Source: Pseudomonas sp. GM78
Lineage (GTDB): Bacteria > Pseudomonadota > Gammaproteobacteria > Pseudomonadales > Pseudomonadaceae
Direction: 5' to 3'
Length of the DNA stretch: 64,000 nt
Assembly (NCBI RefSeq): GCF_000282475.1
Contig: NZ_AKJF01000055.1
Location: forward strand, 19,692-83,691
Shown here: positions 31,510-39,683 of the stretch, one piece after another
How positions within the stretch are numbered: position 1 is the first letter of the stretch
Layout of the letters: each line of letters starts with the position of its first letter
Made by a program: the position numbers and the translations under genes
The notes under the pieces: generated by a model
What the model saw: only the letters and a program-made list of their open reading frames with translations
Databases searched by the model: none
Told to the model about the DNA's origin: nothing

Positions 31510-34500
31510 ATGTCTGATTTAAAGCTGGGCCTGGTGATCGGTGGGGCGGTCAGTTCTTCCGTGGGGAAGGCCTTCAAGGATGTTGAAAGCCGTATCCAGG
31601 CCCTGGACGACAAGGGGGCCAAGGCTCGCATTCTGCAAAGCACCATCGGCGAAACGATCAAGCTGCGCGATGAATGGAAAAAGGCCCATGAGACGGGCGC
31701 GGCCGGGGCGTCGACGTTGCTGTCGCGCCTCAATGCCAACCTGGCCAGCCTCAAAGCGCAGGGTGTGGAAGCCGGTCGACTGGGCCGGGCCTATGAAGCC
31801 ATGGGCCGTAAAGCCCGGGCGGCTGAGCTGCAGGCTGAAGGTCGGCGGCAGATGGAAGAAGGCCGGGACGGGCTGAAAAGCACGGCCGGGCAAGCGGTAG
31901 CGGCCACCGCTGTGGCGGTGATGCCGGTCAAAGTCAGCGCCGATTACGGCGCAATCATTCGTGACATTGCGATCAAGGCGGGCATTGCTAACAGCCCGCA
32001 AGAAGCGCAAATGTCGCAAACCATCGTCAAAACCTCCCGGGATACCGGGATGGCGCGTAACGATGTGGCCGAGGTGGTGAACGCCTTGGTCGGTGCCGGC
32101 ATGGACCTCAAGCAGGCCATTGACTACGCGCCGTCGGCGGCCAAATTCGTGGTCGGCCAGGGCGCTGATGGCGCAGACACGGCGAGGATGATCAACGCCC
32201 TGGGGCAGAACGCTAAGATCACCGATCCCAAGGTCATGCAGCAGGCGCTGGAGGCGATCGCCTACCAAGGCCAAGCAGGCAGCTTTGAAGCGGCCGACAT
32301 GGCGAAATGGTTCCCGGAAATGCTCGCCGGCATGGGCAAGCTGGGCATCACCGGTATGGATTCCGTGACACAGCTGGGCGCGCTGCTGCAAGTGCAGATG
32401 AAGACTGCCGGCGGCGCGGATGAGGCGGCCAACAACCTCAAAAACTGGATGGAGAAAATCGGTTCCGGCGACACCGTCAAGGCTTACAAGGACGTCGGGA
32501 TCGACTATGAAGCGTCGATGCAGAGCGGCATGCAAAAAGGCATGTCCACGCTGGAGTCCAGCTTTGCCCTGGCGCAACGCTACATTCAGGCGACCGACCC
32601 GAAAAAGGCCGCCGCGATGGCCGAGGCGACGGCCAAGATCAGCAAGGAAGCCGATCCGGTTAAAGCCCAGGCGATGATCAACGCCCTGGAACAAGCCTTG
32701 CGCACCGGCGACCTGTTTGCCGACATGCAGGTCAAGGGTGCGTTGACCGCGTTTATGCAGAACAAAAATCTGTATGAGCAGCTGAAAAATGACTCGCGCG
32801 CCGCCTCGGGCATTCTGGACAAGAACCTGGACGAACGCCGCGATGCGTCGGCGCAGCGCTGGAAAGAAGTCGGGCAGAGCATGGACGATGCCTTGCGCTC
32901 GGTAGGGGATGCGCTGGCCCCTATGACTGACGCGGTGGCCTCGGGGATCACCACGGTGACGCGCGGGCTAAGCCAACTCACGGACGAGTCGCCCAAGGTC
33001 GTGAGCGGCGTGGCGGCGGTGGTGGCGGGCTTCCTGGCCCTGCGCGCCGTGGTCAACACCGTGAAAATTGGTCGAGGCCTGATGAACCTGGGCCGGGGCA
33101 CCCTGATGGGTAACCCGAACATCCCGCAAAAAGTCATTGTGATGAACCCCGCGTCTGGCGGTGGTCCGGACCTGGGCGGTGCTGACGCAGAGCGCAAGAA
33201 GCGCGGCCGACGCGAGCGGGCGGGTACGCCGTCGCCTGGGTCTCCAGGGGGCCCAGCATCGCCGGCGCCGCCTGAGCGGGCCGCCAAGCCGCGCATGCGG
33301 GTGTATGCCGGCGCGGATCTGAGCAAGGCCCATAAGCCGTTGAGCGGTTGGAAACCACCCACGACGGTGCCCCGGGTTGAGCCTGTTGCCGCCACACCCA
33401 AGCCGGCCGCCGTAGGCGCCGGCCCCAAGGTGGCGGGCTCGGGGGCGGTCGTGTTTGCCCTGCTCGATGCCGGCATGAAGGCGAAAGACACCTACGACAC
33501 GGCCACGACCCAGGACGAGAAGGCCGAAGGTTATGGCGAGGCCGCCGGTGGCTTTGCCGGCACGTTGGCGGGTGCGGCGGCAGGGGCGGCGATTGGCTCG
33601 ATGGTGCCGGTGATTGGCACCATCGTCGGCGGGGTGCTGGGGGGTTACCTGGGCAGCCTGGGCGGTGATGCGGCGGGCGGCTATCTGGGCAAGAAGATGT
33701 TCGGCGGTGACGAATCGCTGAAACAGATGCCAGTGGCCGGGCCGCTGATGATGGCGGACGCGGGCAAGTCGATTCCGCCCGTGCTCGATGACGTGGCTCA
33801 ATCGTTCAAGACGTCGGCCCCGGCGCCTTTGCTGCTGGGTCGGTCGCCGATGGTGGCCCCAGCGGATCAGCGCCCGGTGGCGCGGGTGGATAAAGCGCCC
33901 AGCATGCCGGCGCCGGTGCCGCTGGCGCCGCTGTTGCCTCGGCCGTCGGTGGTGGGCCCGGTGGAGCAGCGCCCGGTGGCGCAGGTGGATAAAGCGCCTG
34001 ATGTGCCGGCGCCGGTTCTGTCGGTGCCGCTGGCACCGCTGTTGCCCCGCCCGCCGGTGGTGGCCCCAGTAGAGCAGCGCCCGGTGGCGCCGGTGGAGAA
34101 AGCGCCTGGTGAGCCGGCGCCGGTTCTGTCGGTCTCGGTACCGCCGGCGCCGCTGTTACCTCGCCCGCCGGTGGTGGCCCCAGTCGAGCAGCGCCCGGTG
34201 GCACCGGTAGAGAAAGCGCCTGGTGTGCCGGCACCGGTTCTGCCGGTACCGGCACCAGGGGCCCAGCGGCCGAAGGACGAAAAACAGACCGCGCCCGTCC
34301 TGCTGGCACCGGTCAAAGCCGAACGTTCGGTAACGCGTGCGGAGGGGGTGAGCCCGGTTGTTTCAGTCATGACGCCCAAGCCGGCGGCACCGGCGATCAA
34401 CCTGCTACTACCGGAGCGTGCGGCAGATGCCCAGGCGCAAGCCCGGCCGCCCGTTTTGCATAACGCGGCGCCGGTTCCGGACGGGCCGAAATTGGGGGAT

Positions 34501-34764
34501 GTGGCGCGCGTCCTGGCGGCAAAGCCGGCGATGGCCACGCCGGCACCGATCATCCTCAAGCCGGAGCCTCCGCCCAAGCCCGCGGCCCCTAAGTACGAGC
34601 AGAAGGTGGAGATTCATGCACCGATTACGCTGACCGTGCAGGGGGATGTGAAAGACCCACAACAGCTGATGCGTGAGCTGGAGCCCATGATTCAGCGGGT
34701 CATGCGCGACGCGGCGCAGCAGGCGCAGCGCTCCAATCTGTTTGATGCCCCGCATGTCGAGTAA
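31510..34764 (+). CDS. Tail tape measure protein (P2 gpT-like)
   Basis: 1084 residues. The first 450 residues are the phage-related TP901 tail tape measure domain (GGAVSSSVGKAFKDVESRIQ, SQTIVKTSRDTGMARNDVAE). A glycine/alanine-rich hydrophobic part (about 640-720, GFAGTLAGAAAGAAIGSMVPVIGTIVGG) probably inserts in the host membrane. A proline-rich repeat region (about 770-920) and a conserved end (PITLTVQGDVKDPQQLMRELEPMI) follow. It is longer than P2 gpT because of the repeats. It sets tail length. Confidence 0.93.
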   Translation: MSDLKLGLVIGGAVSSSVGKAFKDVESRIQALDDKGAKARILQSTIGETIKLRDEWKKAHETGAAGASTLLSRLNANLASLKAQGVEAGRLGRAYEAMGRKARAAELQAEGRRQMEEGRDGLKSTAGQAVAATAVAVMPVKVSADYGAIIRDIAIKAGIANSPQEAQMSQTIVKTSRDTGMARNDVAEVVNALVGAGMDLKQAIDYAPSAAKFVVGQGADGADTARMINALGQNAKITDPKVMQQALEAIAYQGQAGSFEAADMAKWFPEMLAGMGKLGITGMDSVTQLGALLQVQMKTAGGADEAANNLKNWMEKIGSGDTVKAYKDVGIDYEASMQSGMQKGMSTLESSFALAQRYIQATDPKKAAAMAEATAKISKEADPVKAQAMINALEQALRTGDLFADMQVKGALTAFMQNKNLYEQLKNDSRAASGILDKNLDERRDASAQRWKEVGQSMDDALRSVGDALAPMTDAVASGITTVTRGLSQLTDESPKVVSGVAAVVAGFLALRAVVNTVKIGRGLMNLGRGTLMGNPNIPQKVIVMNPASGGGPDLGGADAERKKRGRRERAGTPSPGSPGGPASPAPPERAAKPRMRVYAGADLSKAHKPLSGWKPPTTVPRVEPVAATPKPAAVGAGPKVAGSGAVVFALLDAGMKAKDTYDTATTQDEKAEGYGEAAGGFAGTLAGAAAGAAIGSMVPVIGTIVGGVLGGYLGSLGGDAAGGYLGKKMFGGDESLKQMPVAGPLMMADAGKSIPPVLDDVAQSFKTSAPAPLLLGRSPMVAPADQRPVARVDKAPSMPAPVPLAPLLPRPSVVGPVEQRPVAQVDKAPDVPAPVLSVPLAPLLPRPPVVAPVEQRPVAPVEKAPGEPAPVLSVSVPPAPLLPRPPVVAPVEQRPVAPVEKAPGVPAPVLPVPAPGAQRPKDEKQTAPVLLAPVKAERSVTRAEGVSPVVSVMTPKPAAPAINLLLPERAADAQAQARPPVLHNAAPVPDGPKLGDVARVLAAKPAMATPAPIILKPEPPPKPAAPKYEQKVEIHAPITLTVQGDVKDPQQLMRELEPMIQRVMRDAAQQAQRSNLFDAPHVE
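33826..34254 (+). repeat. Proline-rich tandem repeats inside the tape measure gene
   Basis: Four copies of a 33-40 residue unit with the core VAPVEQRPVAPVEKAP-PAPVL; the last two are nearly identical. The DNA is a GC-rich in-frame tandem repeat of about 105-120 bp. It probably changes copy number by recombination and would change the length of a flexible segment. Confidence 0.8.
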
Positions 34765-34773
34765 GGAGGCGTA

Positions 34774-35619
34774 ATGCCCTATATGGAGCAGTTGCAATCG
34801 GGCCTGAAGTACCTGGCGTCAGCCGGGGAAACAGGCCGCCGAAGTTTGGACGGTATGCTTGGCCCGGTGAACGGCGCGATCAGTGAAATCAGCGGGGCGG
34901 CGTCTGAGCTGGAGGGTCTGCCGATTGTGGGGCCAGCGGTGGGGGCCAAGCTCCAGCGGGTCATGCGCGGGGTGCAGGCAGCTCAATCGAAGGTCGGCAA
35001 GGTGGTGGCCACCTACAACAAGGCCAGTCGGGCCGTGTCGCAGATCGATGAGCGCATGGGGGTACTCAAGGAGCAGGCCGCCAAAGCCAGTACCGCGATC
35101 AACAAGATTGCCGGCAAGGTCAGCCCGTCGTTGTCCAACATTGTGCCGACCTCTTCTTTTGCGGCAGACAAGACGCCCGCCGTCGAGGCGGTGAAGGCGT
35201 TCCCCCATCTGTTGATCATGCAGCCGCTGACCGCCAAGTCTGAGCCGTATTACTTCAACCTGGACACCGCCGCGTTTGACGAGTTGAGTCGTTCCAGCGA
35301 CTTCCGATGGGCCTCGCAGGAGCGGTTGACGCGGCGGCCGGCGCAGCAGGCGGTCGGCATGGGCGAAGAGAAATTGACGCTCAAAGGCTCGATTTTCCCG
35401 GGTTTCAAGGGCGGCATCAAACAACTGGACACCTTACGCAGCATTGGCGCCCAGCTGGCGCCCCTGGCGTTGACCACGGGCTATGGCGCGGTGCTGGGCA
35501 GCTGGTGCCTTAAAAACATTCAGGAAGACCAAAGCGCGCTGTTGCAGGGCGGTATCCCGCGCAAGCAGGGCTTTACCTTGGAGTTTGTGCGTTATGGCGA
35601 CGACCTGCAGAACATCTGA
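34774..35619 (+). CDS. Tail protein (P2 gpU-like) with N-terminal extension
   Basis: 281 residues. The C-terminal 145 residues are gpU-like: LLIMQPLTAKSEPYYFNLDTAAFDELSR and LKGSIFPGFKGGIKQLDTLR. The first 135 residues are an Ala/Ser/Val-rich helical segment (AAQSKVGKVVATYNKASRAVSQIDERMG) absent from P2 gpU, which is about 160 residues. GGAGG lies before the ATG. It completes the tail end. Confidence 0.85.
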   Translation: MPYMEQLQSGLKYLASAGETGRRSLDGMLGPVNGAISEISGAASELEGLPIVGPAVGAKLQRVMRGVQAAQSKVGKVVATYNKASRAVSQIDERMGVLKEQAAKASTAINKIAGKVSPSLSNIVPTSSFAADKTPAVEAVKAFPHLLIMQPLTAKSEPYYFNLDTAAFDELSRSSDFRWASQERLTRRPAQQAVGMGEEKLTLKGSIFPGFKGGIKQLDTLRSIGAQLAPLALTTGYGAVLGSWCLKNIQEDQSALLQGGIPRKQGFTLEFVRYGDDLQNI

Positions 35620-35800
35620 CGGGGACTTACTCGACACCCTTTGTTATGACTTTTACGGCCATCTGAACGGCTCAGTCGAGGCCGTGCTTGAGGCGAACCA
35701 AGGGCTGGCGGATGAGGCCCAGCCATTCCGCGCCGGCGTGCTGATCCGCTTGCCGGATCTGCCGGACCCCTCCGACGGCACCGTGATGCTGTGGGATTAA
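35594..35800 (+). CDS. Tail protein X (LysM-like)
   Basis: 68 residues starting MATTCRTSDGDLLDTLCYDFYGH inside the end of the U gene. LEANQGLADEAQPFRAGVLIRLPDL is the standard end of gpX. The 26-base overlap with the previous gene is typical for this pair in phages. Confidence 0.88.
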   Translation: MATTCRTSDGDLLDTLCYDFYGHLNGSVEAVLEANQGLADEAQPFRAGVLIRLPDLPDPSDGTVMLWD

Positions 35801-35833
35801 CCCGGCGTGACGCATAACACCGTCAGTCACCCG

Positions 35834-35857
35834 ACCCCGCTGATGCGGGGTTTCTTA
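35834..35857 (+). terminator. Weak terminator before gpD
   Basis: ACCCCGC-TGAT-GCGGGGT followed by TTCTTATT. Confidence 0.55.
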
Positions 35858-35870
35858 TTCTGGACTGCCC

Positions 35871-36914
35871 ATGAAACCATTGTTTCGCGTCGTTGCCGAT
35901 GGCAAGGACATCACGGCCTTGATCAACGATCGGCTGTTGTTGCTGCGCACCACCGACAAGCCCGGGATCGACTCGGATGAATTCGAGTTGCGCATTGATG
36001 ACCGCGACGGCGAGGTCGCGTTGCCCAGTCGGGGCGCCAATATCGAGCTGTACCTGGGCTATGAGGGGCAGCGCTTGACCCGTGTCGGGCAGTACACCAT
36101 TGATGAAATCGAAGTCTCTGGCCCGCCCGACACCATGGTCCTGCGCGGCAAAGCCAGTGACATGCGCGGCAGCGGCAAGACCACCCGCAGCGGCAGTTGG
36201 GAGGACGTGCCGTTGTCCAAGATTGTCAGCGATATCGCGCAGCGTAATGGCTGGACGCCCGTGTGCAACGTGACCACCAAAGTGCTCCGGGTCGATCAGC
36301 TCGGCGAGTCCGACTTTAATTTCATCACGCGCCTGGCGAAACAGTACGACTGCACGGCCAAGGTGGCCGACGGCAAGCTGTTGGTCATGCCGCGACAGGA
36401 CGGATTGAGCGCATCCGGCAAGGTGCTGGGGGGCGTCAGCATTAGCCGCCGCGACGTCAGTCGCTGGCAATTTCGCCTTGGCGATCGCACGACCCATAAA
36501 GCGGTCTCGACCAAGCATCAGGACAAGAAGACCGGCAAATTGTCCGTGGTCACCCTGGACAATGCCGACGCGCCCGATGGTCTGCCGCCGGTGCATAGTG
36601 ACCGGCATATCTACCCCAACAAAAGTGCCGCCGAGCAGGCCGCCAAGGCGCGCTTGGCCGCGTTCAACCGTTCCACGGCCGGTGTGCGACTGGAAATGCC
36701 GGGGCGCACTGATGTGTTTGCAGAGATGCAGTTGAGCGCCACGGGCTTTAAGGTCGGGCTCGATGGCGAGTATCTGGTGGACTCGGTGGAGCAGGTGTTT
36801 ACCCAGTCGGGCTGGAGCACCACGGTGGAATGCAACGGCGGCAAGAAGGGCAAGGCCCTGGCCAAAGGCAAGGCGAAGAAAGAAACGAAGCCGCTCAGGG
36901 TCGAGCAGCTATAA
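35871..36914 (+). CDS. Tail protein D (P2 gpD-like, late control protein family)
   Basis: 347 residues, MKPLFRVVADGKDITALINDRL. SDEFELRIDDRDGEVALPSRGA, GYEGQRLTRVGQYTIDEIEV and the C-terminal SGWSTTVECNGGKKGK are diagnostic. It forms the baseplate hub. The last 25 residues are Lys-rich. Confidence 0.93.
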   Translation: MKPLFRVVADGKDITALINDRLLLLRTTDKPGIDSDEFELRIDDRDGEVALPSRGANIELYLGYEGQRLTRVGQYTIDEIEVSGPPDTMVLRGKASDMRGSGKTTRSGSWEDVPLSKIVSDIAQRNGWTPVCNVTTKVLRVDQLGESDFNFITRLAKQYDCTAKVADGKLLVMPRQDGLSASGKVLGGVSISRRDVSRWQFRLGDRTTHKAVSTKHQDKKTGKLSVVTLDNADAPDGLPPVHSDRHIYPNKSAAEQAAKARLAAFNRSTAGVRLEMPGRTDVFAEMQLSATGFKVGLDGEYLVDSVEQVFTQSGWSTTVECNGGKKGKALAKGKAKKETKPLRVEQL

Positions 36915-36969
36915 CCCCCCATTCCCCAGGTCGCCATCGAGCGGCTTTTTTTTGTCTGGAGTTTCCCCC

Positions 36970-37620
36970 ATGCCGATCACCGAGGCGCAACTGTTGCGCA
37001 TCCTCCCCAATGCCCGCCCCGTCGCGGGCATTTTTGTGCCTGCGCTCAATCGCGCCATGGCGCGTTATGACATCAGCATCCCGGTGCGCCAAGCGGCTTT
37101 TCTGGCGCAGGTCGGGCACGAGTCGGGGCAGCTGCGATCGCTGAGCGAAAGCCTGTACTACAAGGACGCCACGCGCGTGGCGCAGTTGTTCAAGTACGGT
37201 TTCGACCTGAACCACAACGGCCGCGTCGATCCTGCCGAGGTGCGCGATGCCGAGGCGTATTTGCGCAATAGCGAGAAGCTGGCCAACCGCGTTTATGGCG
37301 GTCGTTACGGTAACGGCCCGGAAGCCTCGGGCGACGGTTTCAAGTACCGCGCACGGGGCCTGATCGGCGTGACGTTCCGCGATAACTACCGGCTGGCCGG
37401 CAAGGCCATTGGCCTGCCGTTGCTCGATCAGCCCGAGCTGCTGGAGCAGCCCGAATATGCCGCGCTGTCGGCGGCCTGGTTCTGGTGGGATCGCGGTTTG
37501 AACGAGCTGGCCGACGCTGGGCTGTTCGACAGCATCACGCGCAAGATCAACGGCGGCGGCAATGGCGCCGCTGAGCGTCGCGCCCTGTGGGCCACGGCCA
37601 AGGAGACGCTATGCGCCTGA
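36970..37620 (+). CDS. GH19-type endolysin with an EF-hand-like loop
   Basis: 216 residues of the glycoside hydrolase 19 chitinase-like endolysins, as in the R-pyocin cluster. The catalytic Glu is in QVGHESGQL (Glu51), and YRARGLIGVTFRDNY and ITRKINGG are conserved parts. There is no signal peptide, so release depends on the holin encoded at 13065. Residues 79-90 (DLNHNGRVDPAE) fit a canonical EF-hand calcium loop with ligands at positions 1, 3, 5, 9 and 12. It cleaves peptidoglycan glycan strands. Confidence 0.9.
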   Translation: MPITEAQLLRILPNARPVAGIFVPALNRAMARYDISIPVRQAAFLAQVGHESGQLRSLSESLYYKDATRVAQLFKYGFDLNHNGRVDPAEVRDAEAYLRNSEKLANRVYGGRYGNGPEASGDGFKYRARGLIGVTFRDNYRLAGKAIGLPLLDQPELLEQPEYAALSAAWFWWDRGLNELADAGLFDSITRKINGGGNGAAERRALWATAKETLCA

Positions 37621-38150
37621 TCGATCTGCTACCGCCAGCGCTACGTCCCTGGGCGGTGGCCCTGGTGCTGCTGGCGATCGCCGGTGTAGCCGCTGGCGGC
37701 GCCTGGGTGGCGCAAGACTGGCGGTATGGCAAGGAACTGGCCGAGCAGGCCGGCCAGGTCGATCAGGCGGCGCTGAAGCGTGCCGAGGATGCCTTGGCCG
37801 CGCTGGCGATCGAGCAGCGCAGCCGGCTAGCCCTGGAGTCCCGCCTGCAGGCCAACGACGAAACCCACCACAAGGAATTATCCGATGCGAAGAACACTCA
37901 GCAACGCCTGTCTGATCGTCTTGCCACTGCTGATGTGCGGTTGTCAGTCCTACTCGCCGCCGGACCCGCCGGTGGTGTTGGGCTGTCAGCCGCTGCCGGC
38001 ACCGGCGGCGTGGTTTATGGAGCCACGCGCGCCCAACTTGACCCCGCGCATGCTCAACGAATTATCAGCATCACCGATGACGGCGACCAAGGACTGATCG
38101 CCCTGGCGGCCTGTCAGGCCTACGCCAAAGAAGTCTCAGCACCGAAGTGA
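37611..38150 (+). CDS. Inner-membrane spanin (Rz-like)
   Basis: 179 residues. One N-terminal membrane helix (about 14-36, AVALVLLAIAGVAAGGAWVA) is followed by a long coiled coil (DQAALKRAEDALAALAIEQRSRLALESRL). It overlaps the endolysin by 10 bases and contains the Rz1-like gene in another frame, the standard lysis cassette layout. Confidence 0.88.
   Translation: MRLIDLLPPALRPWAVALVLLAIAGVAAGGAWVAQDWRYGKELAEQAGQVDQAALKRAEDALAALAIEQRSRLALESRLQANDETHHKELSDAKNTQQRLSDRLATADVRLSVLLAAGPAGGVGLSAAAGTGGVVYGATRAQLDPAHAQRIISITDDGDQGLIALAACQAYAKEVSAPK
37885..38097 (+). CDS. Outer-membrane spanin lipoprotein (Rz1-like), nested in Rz
   Basis: 70 residues with a lipoprotein signal: MRRTLSNACLIVLPLLMCGC, where the last Cys is the lipidation site, then a short proline-rich part (YSPPDPPVV). 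It is entirely embedded in the Rz gene in another frame. It pairs with Rz to fuse the two membranes at lysis. Confidence 0.85.
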   Translation: MRRTLSNACLIVLPLLMCGCQSYSPPDPPVVLGCQPLPAPAAWFMEPRAPNLTPRMLNELSASPMTATKD

Positions 38151-38159
38151 AAAGAGCGA

Positions 38160-38189
38160 CCGGGTTGGATGCGTCAACATCCAACCCGG
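38160..38189. repeat. Hairpin downstream of the lysis cassette
   Basis: CCGGGTTGGATG / CATCCAACCCGG, a perfect 12-bp stem with a 6-base loop. There is no T-run, so it is either a terminator of non-standard type or an mRNA-stabilising structure. Confidence 0.5.
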
Positions 38190-38299
38190 CCGCCGTCCCT
38201 GCAGATGGTCCCTGCAAGTCCAGCCAAGGCTCTTGCTCCGTGCACAAAGCGCGGCGAGCCTAGCACCTGTTTATCCATACAGTAAAGGTCTTGCTCTCT

Positions 38300-39094
38300 A
38301 TGTCTACACCCATCATCCCTTGGATGGGCGGCAAACGCCGCCTGGCCGATCGCCTCATTCCACTTTTTCCGCCACATGAATGCTACGTCGAAGTCTTTGC
38401 CGGTGGTGCTGCGCTGTACTTCATGCGCCCACAGGCCGCGCCCGTGGAAGTTCTCAACGACATCAACGGCGACCTGGTCACGCTGTACCGCGTCGTGCAA
38501 AACCACCTCGAAGAATTCGTGCGCCAATTCAAATGGGCGCTCAGTTCACGCCAAGTGTTCGAGTGGCAGAAGATGACCCGCCCCGAAACCCTCACCGACA
38601 TCCAGCGCGCCGCGCGATTCTTCTACCTGCAGCATCATGCGTTTGCCGGCAAGGTCACCGGGCAAACCTTCGGTACTGCGACCACTGGCCCGGCCATCAA
38701 CCTGCTGCGAATCGAGGAAAACCTGTCGGCAGCCTGGCAGCGCCTGTCTGGCACCTATGTGGAAAATCTCCCCTGGTTGGAATGCGCAGAACGCTACGAC
38801 CGTGCCCATACCTTTCACTACATGGACCCGCCTTACTGGCAGACTGCCGGCTATGGGGTGGATTTTCCGTTTGAGAACTACGAACGCATGGCCGACTTCA
38901 TGCGCCGCTGCAAAGGCAAGGTGATGGTCAGCATTAACGATCATCCGGACATCCGTAGCGTATTCGAGGGCTTCCACCTCGAAACGCTAGACATCCGTTA
39001 CTGCAATACCAATCAGCGGCAGGGGAAGGCCGAGGTTAGTGGCGAGTTAGTGATTATGAATTGGGAGCCTGCGGCCTTGGGAGGTTTGTTCTGA
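38300..39094 (+). CDS. DNA adenine N6-methyltransferase (D12 class, Dam-like)
   Basis: 264 residues. PIIPWMGGKRRLADRL (SAM-binding, D12 class start), YVEVFAGGAALYF (motif I) and HYMDPPYW (catalytic DPPY) are visible. A phage-borne orphan enzyme, with no restriction partner nearby. Likely roles are protecting phage DNA from host restriction or affecting gene control. The ATG at 38300 follows a C/T-rich stretch without a clear ribosome site. Confidence 0.92.
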   Translation: MSTPIIPWMGGKRRLADRLIPLFPPHECYVEVFAGGAALYFMRPQAAPVEVLNDINGDLVTLYRVVQNHLEEFVRQFKWALSSRQVFEWQKMTRPETLTDIQRAARFFYLQHHAFAGKVTGQTFGTATTGPAINLLRIEENLSAAWQRLSGTYVENLPWLECAERYDRAHTFHYMDPPYWQTAGYGVDFPFENYERMADFMRRCKGKVMVSINDHPDIRSVFEGFHLETLDIRYCNTNQRQGKAEVSGELVIMNWEPAALGGLF

Positions 39095-39095
39095 A

Positions 39096-39200
39096 TCACA
39101 ATGGAGTGAACCCAGGGCACCCGATACCCCATAGCCTCATCAGCTCAGTCAGTTTGATCAGGAACTCAACGGTCGCCATCAAAAGAAATAGCACATTCAT
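39096..39200 (-). CDS. Possible small hydrophobic peptide (34 residues)
   Basis: MNVLFLLMATVEFLIKLTEL plus a short WGIGCPGF tail: one membrane-type helix with a polar end, similar in size to type I toxin peptides or small holin-like proteins. GAGAA lies about 9 bases upstream. Evidence is limited to composition and ribosome site. Confidence 0.3.
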   Translation of the reverse strand: MNVLFLLMATVEFLIKLTELMRLWGIGCPGFTPL

Positions 39201-39212
39201 TTTTATTCTCGC

Positions 39213-39242
39213 AAAAAAACATACCGCGCTAAATGGCGCGGT
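39213..39242 (-). terminator. Leftward terminator
   Basis: On the minus strand ACCGCGC-CATTTA-GCGCGGT, then ATG and seven T. It could end transcription coming from the SRAP gene (39679). Confidence 0.65.
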
Positions 39243-39373
39243 GGATCTGAGGGGGGTGGCAGAACGTTATTTAAACTAAATGTTCTATTGGATATTCGTC
39301 AATAGTTAATTGTGAAAATTATCAAAGAATGGTCCTGAGGCCCGCTGCATAGTTTGCCCCCGGGTTATGGGTG

Positions 39374-39414
39374 TACACCGCTGCCCCATTCCTGGGGAAT
39401 GGGGCAGCGGTGTA
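39374..39414. repeat. Very strong 19-bp hairpin
   Basis: TACACCGCTGCCCCATTCC and its exact inverse with a 3-base loop (TGG). There is no T-run, and no ORF crosses it convincingly. Together with 39243-39373 and 39415-39498, where I see no gene, it makes up most of the gap between the methylase and SRAP genes. Confidence 0.75.
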
Positions 39415-39498
39415 TGTGGGGTGCTCCGGAAAGCGGACTCAAACAGTAAGTTGAATCGATATTGATAGGGTGTCATTCACCGGCGAAGTAACGCTGAA

Positions 39499-39683
39499 GC
39501 GATTAGCGATTTAGCGATTTAGCGATTTAGCGATTTAGCGATTTAACGATTTAACGATTTAACGATTTGACGCTTTAACGATTTAACGATTTAACGATTT
39601 AACGATTTAACGATTTAACGCTTTAACGCTTTAACGCTTTAACGCTTTAACGCTTTAACGGTTTAACGGTTTAACGGTTTACC
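39499..39683. repeat. Octanucleotide tandem array (about 23 units)
   Basis: The unit drifts in blocks along the array: GCGATTTA, then ACGATTTA, then ACGCTTTA, and finally ACGGTTTA. It ends at the stop codon of the SRAP gene, whose TAA is formed by the last repeat. The period of 8 is not a multiple of 3. Replication slippage is the likely origin; the function is unknown. Confidence 0.9.

Noticed and set aside
31519-32694. 391-codon open frame on the minus strand
   Set aside because: Antisense to the tape measure gene; His/Arg/Gly-rich shadow composition.
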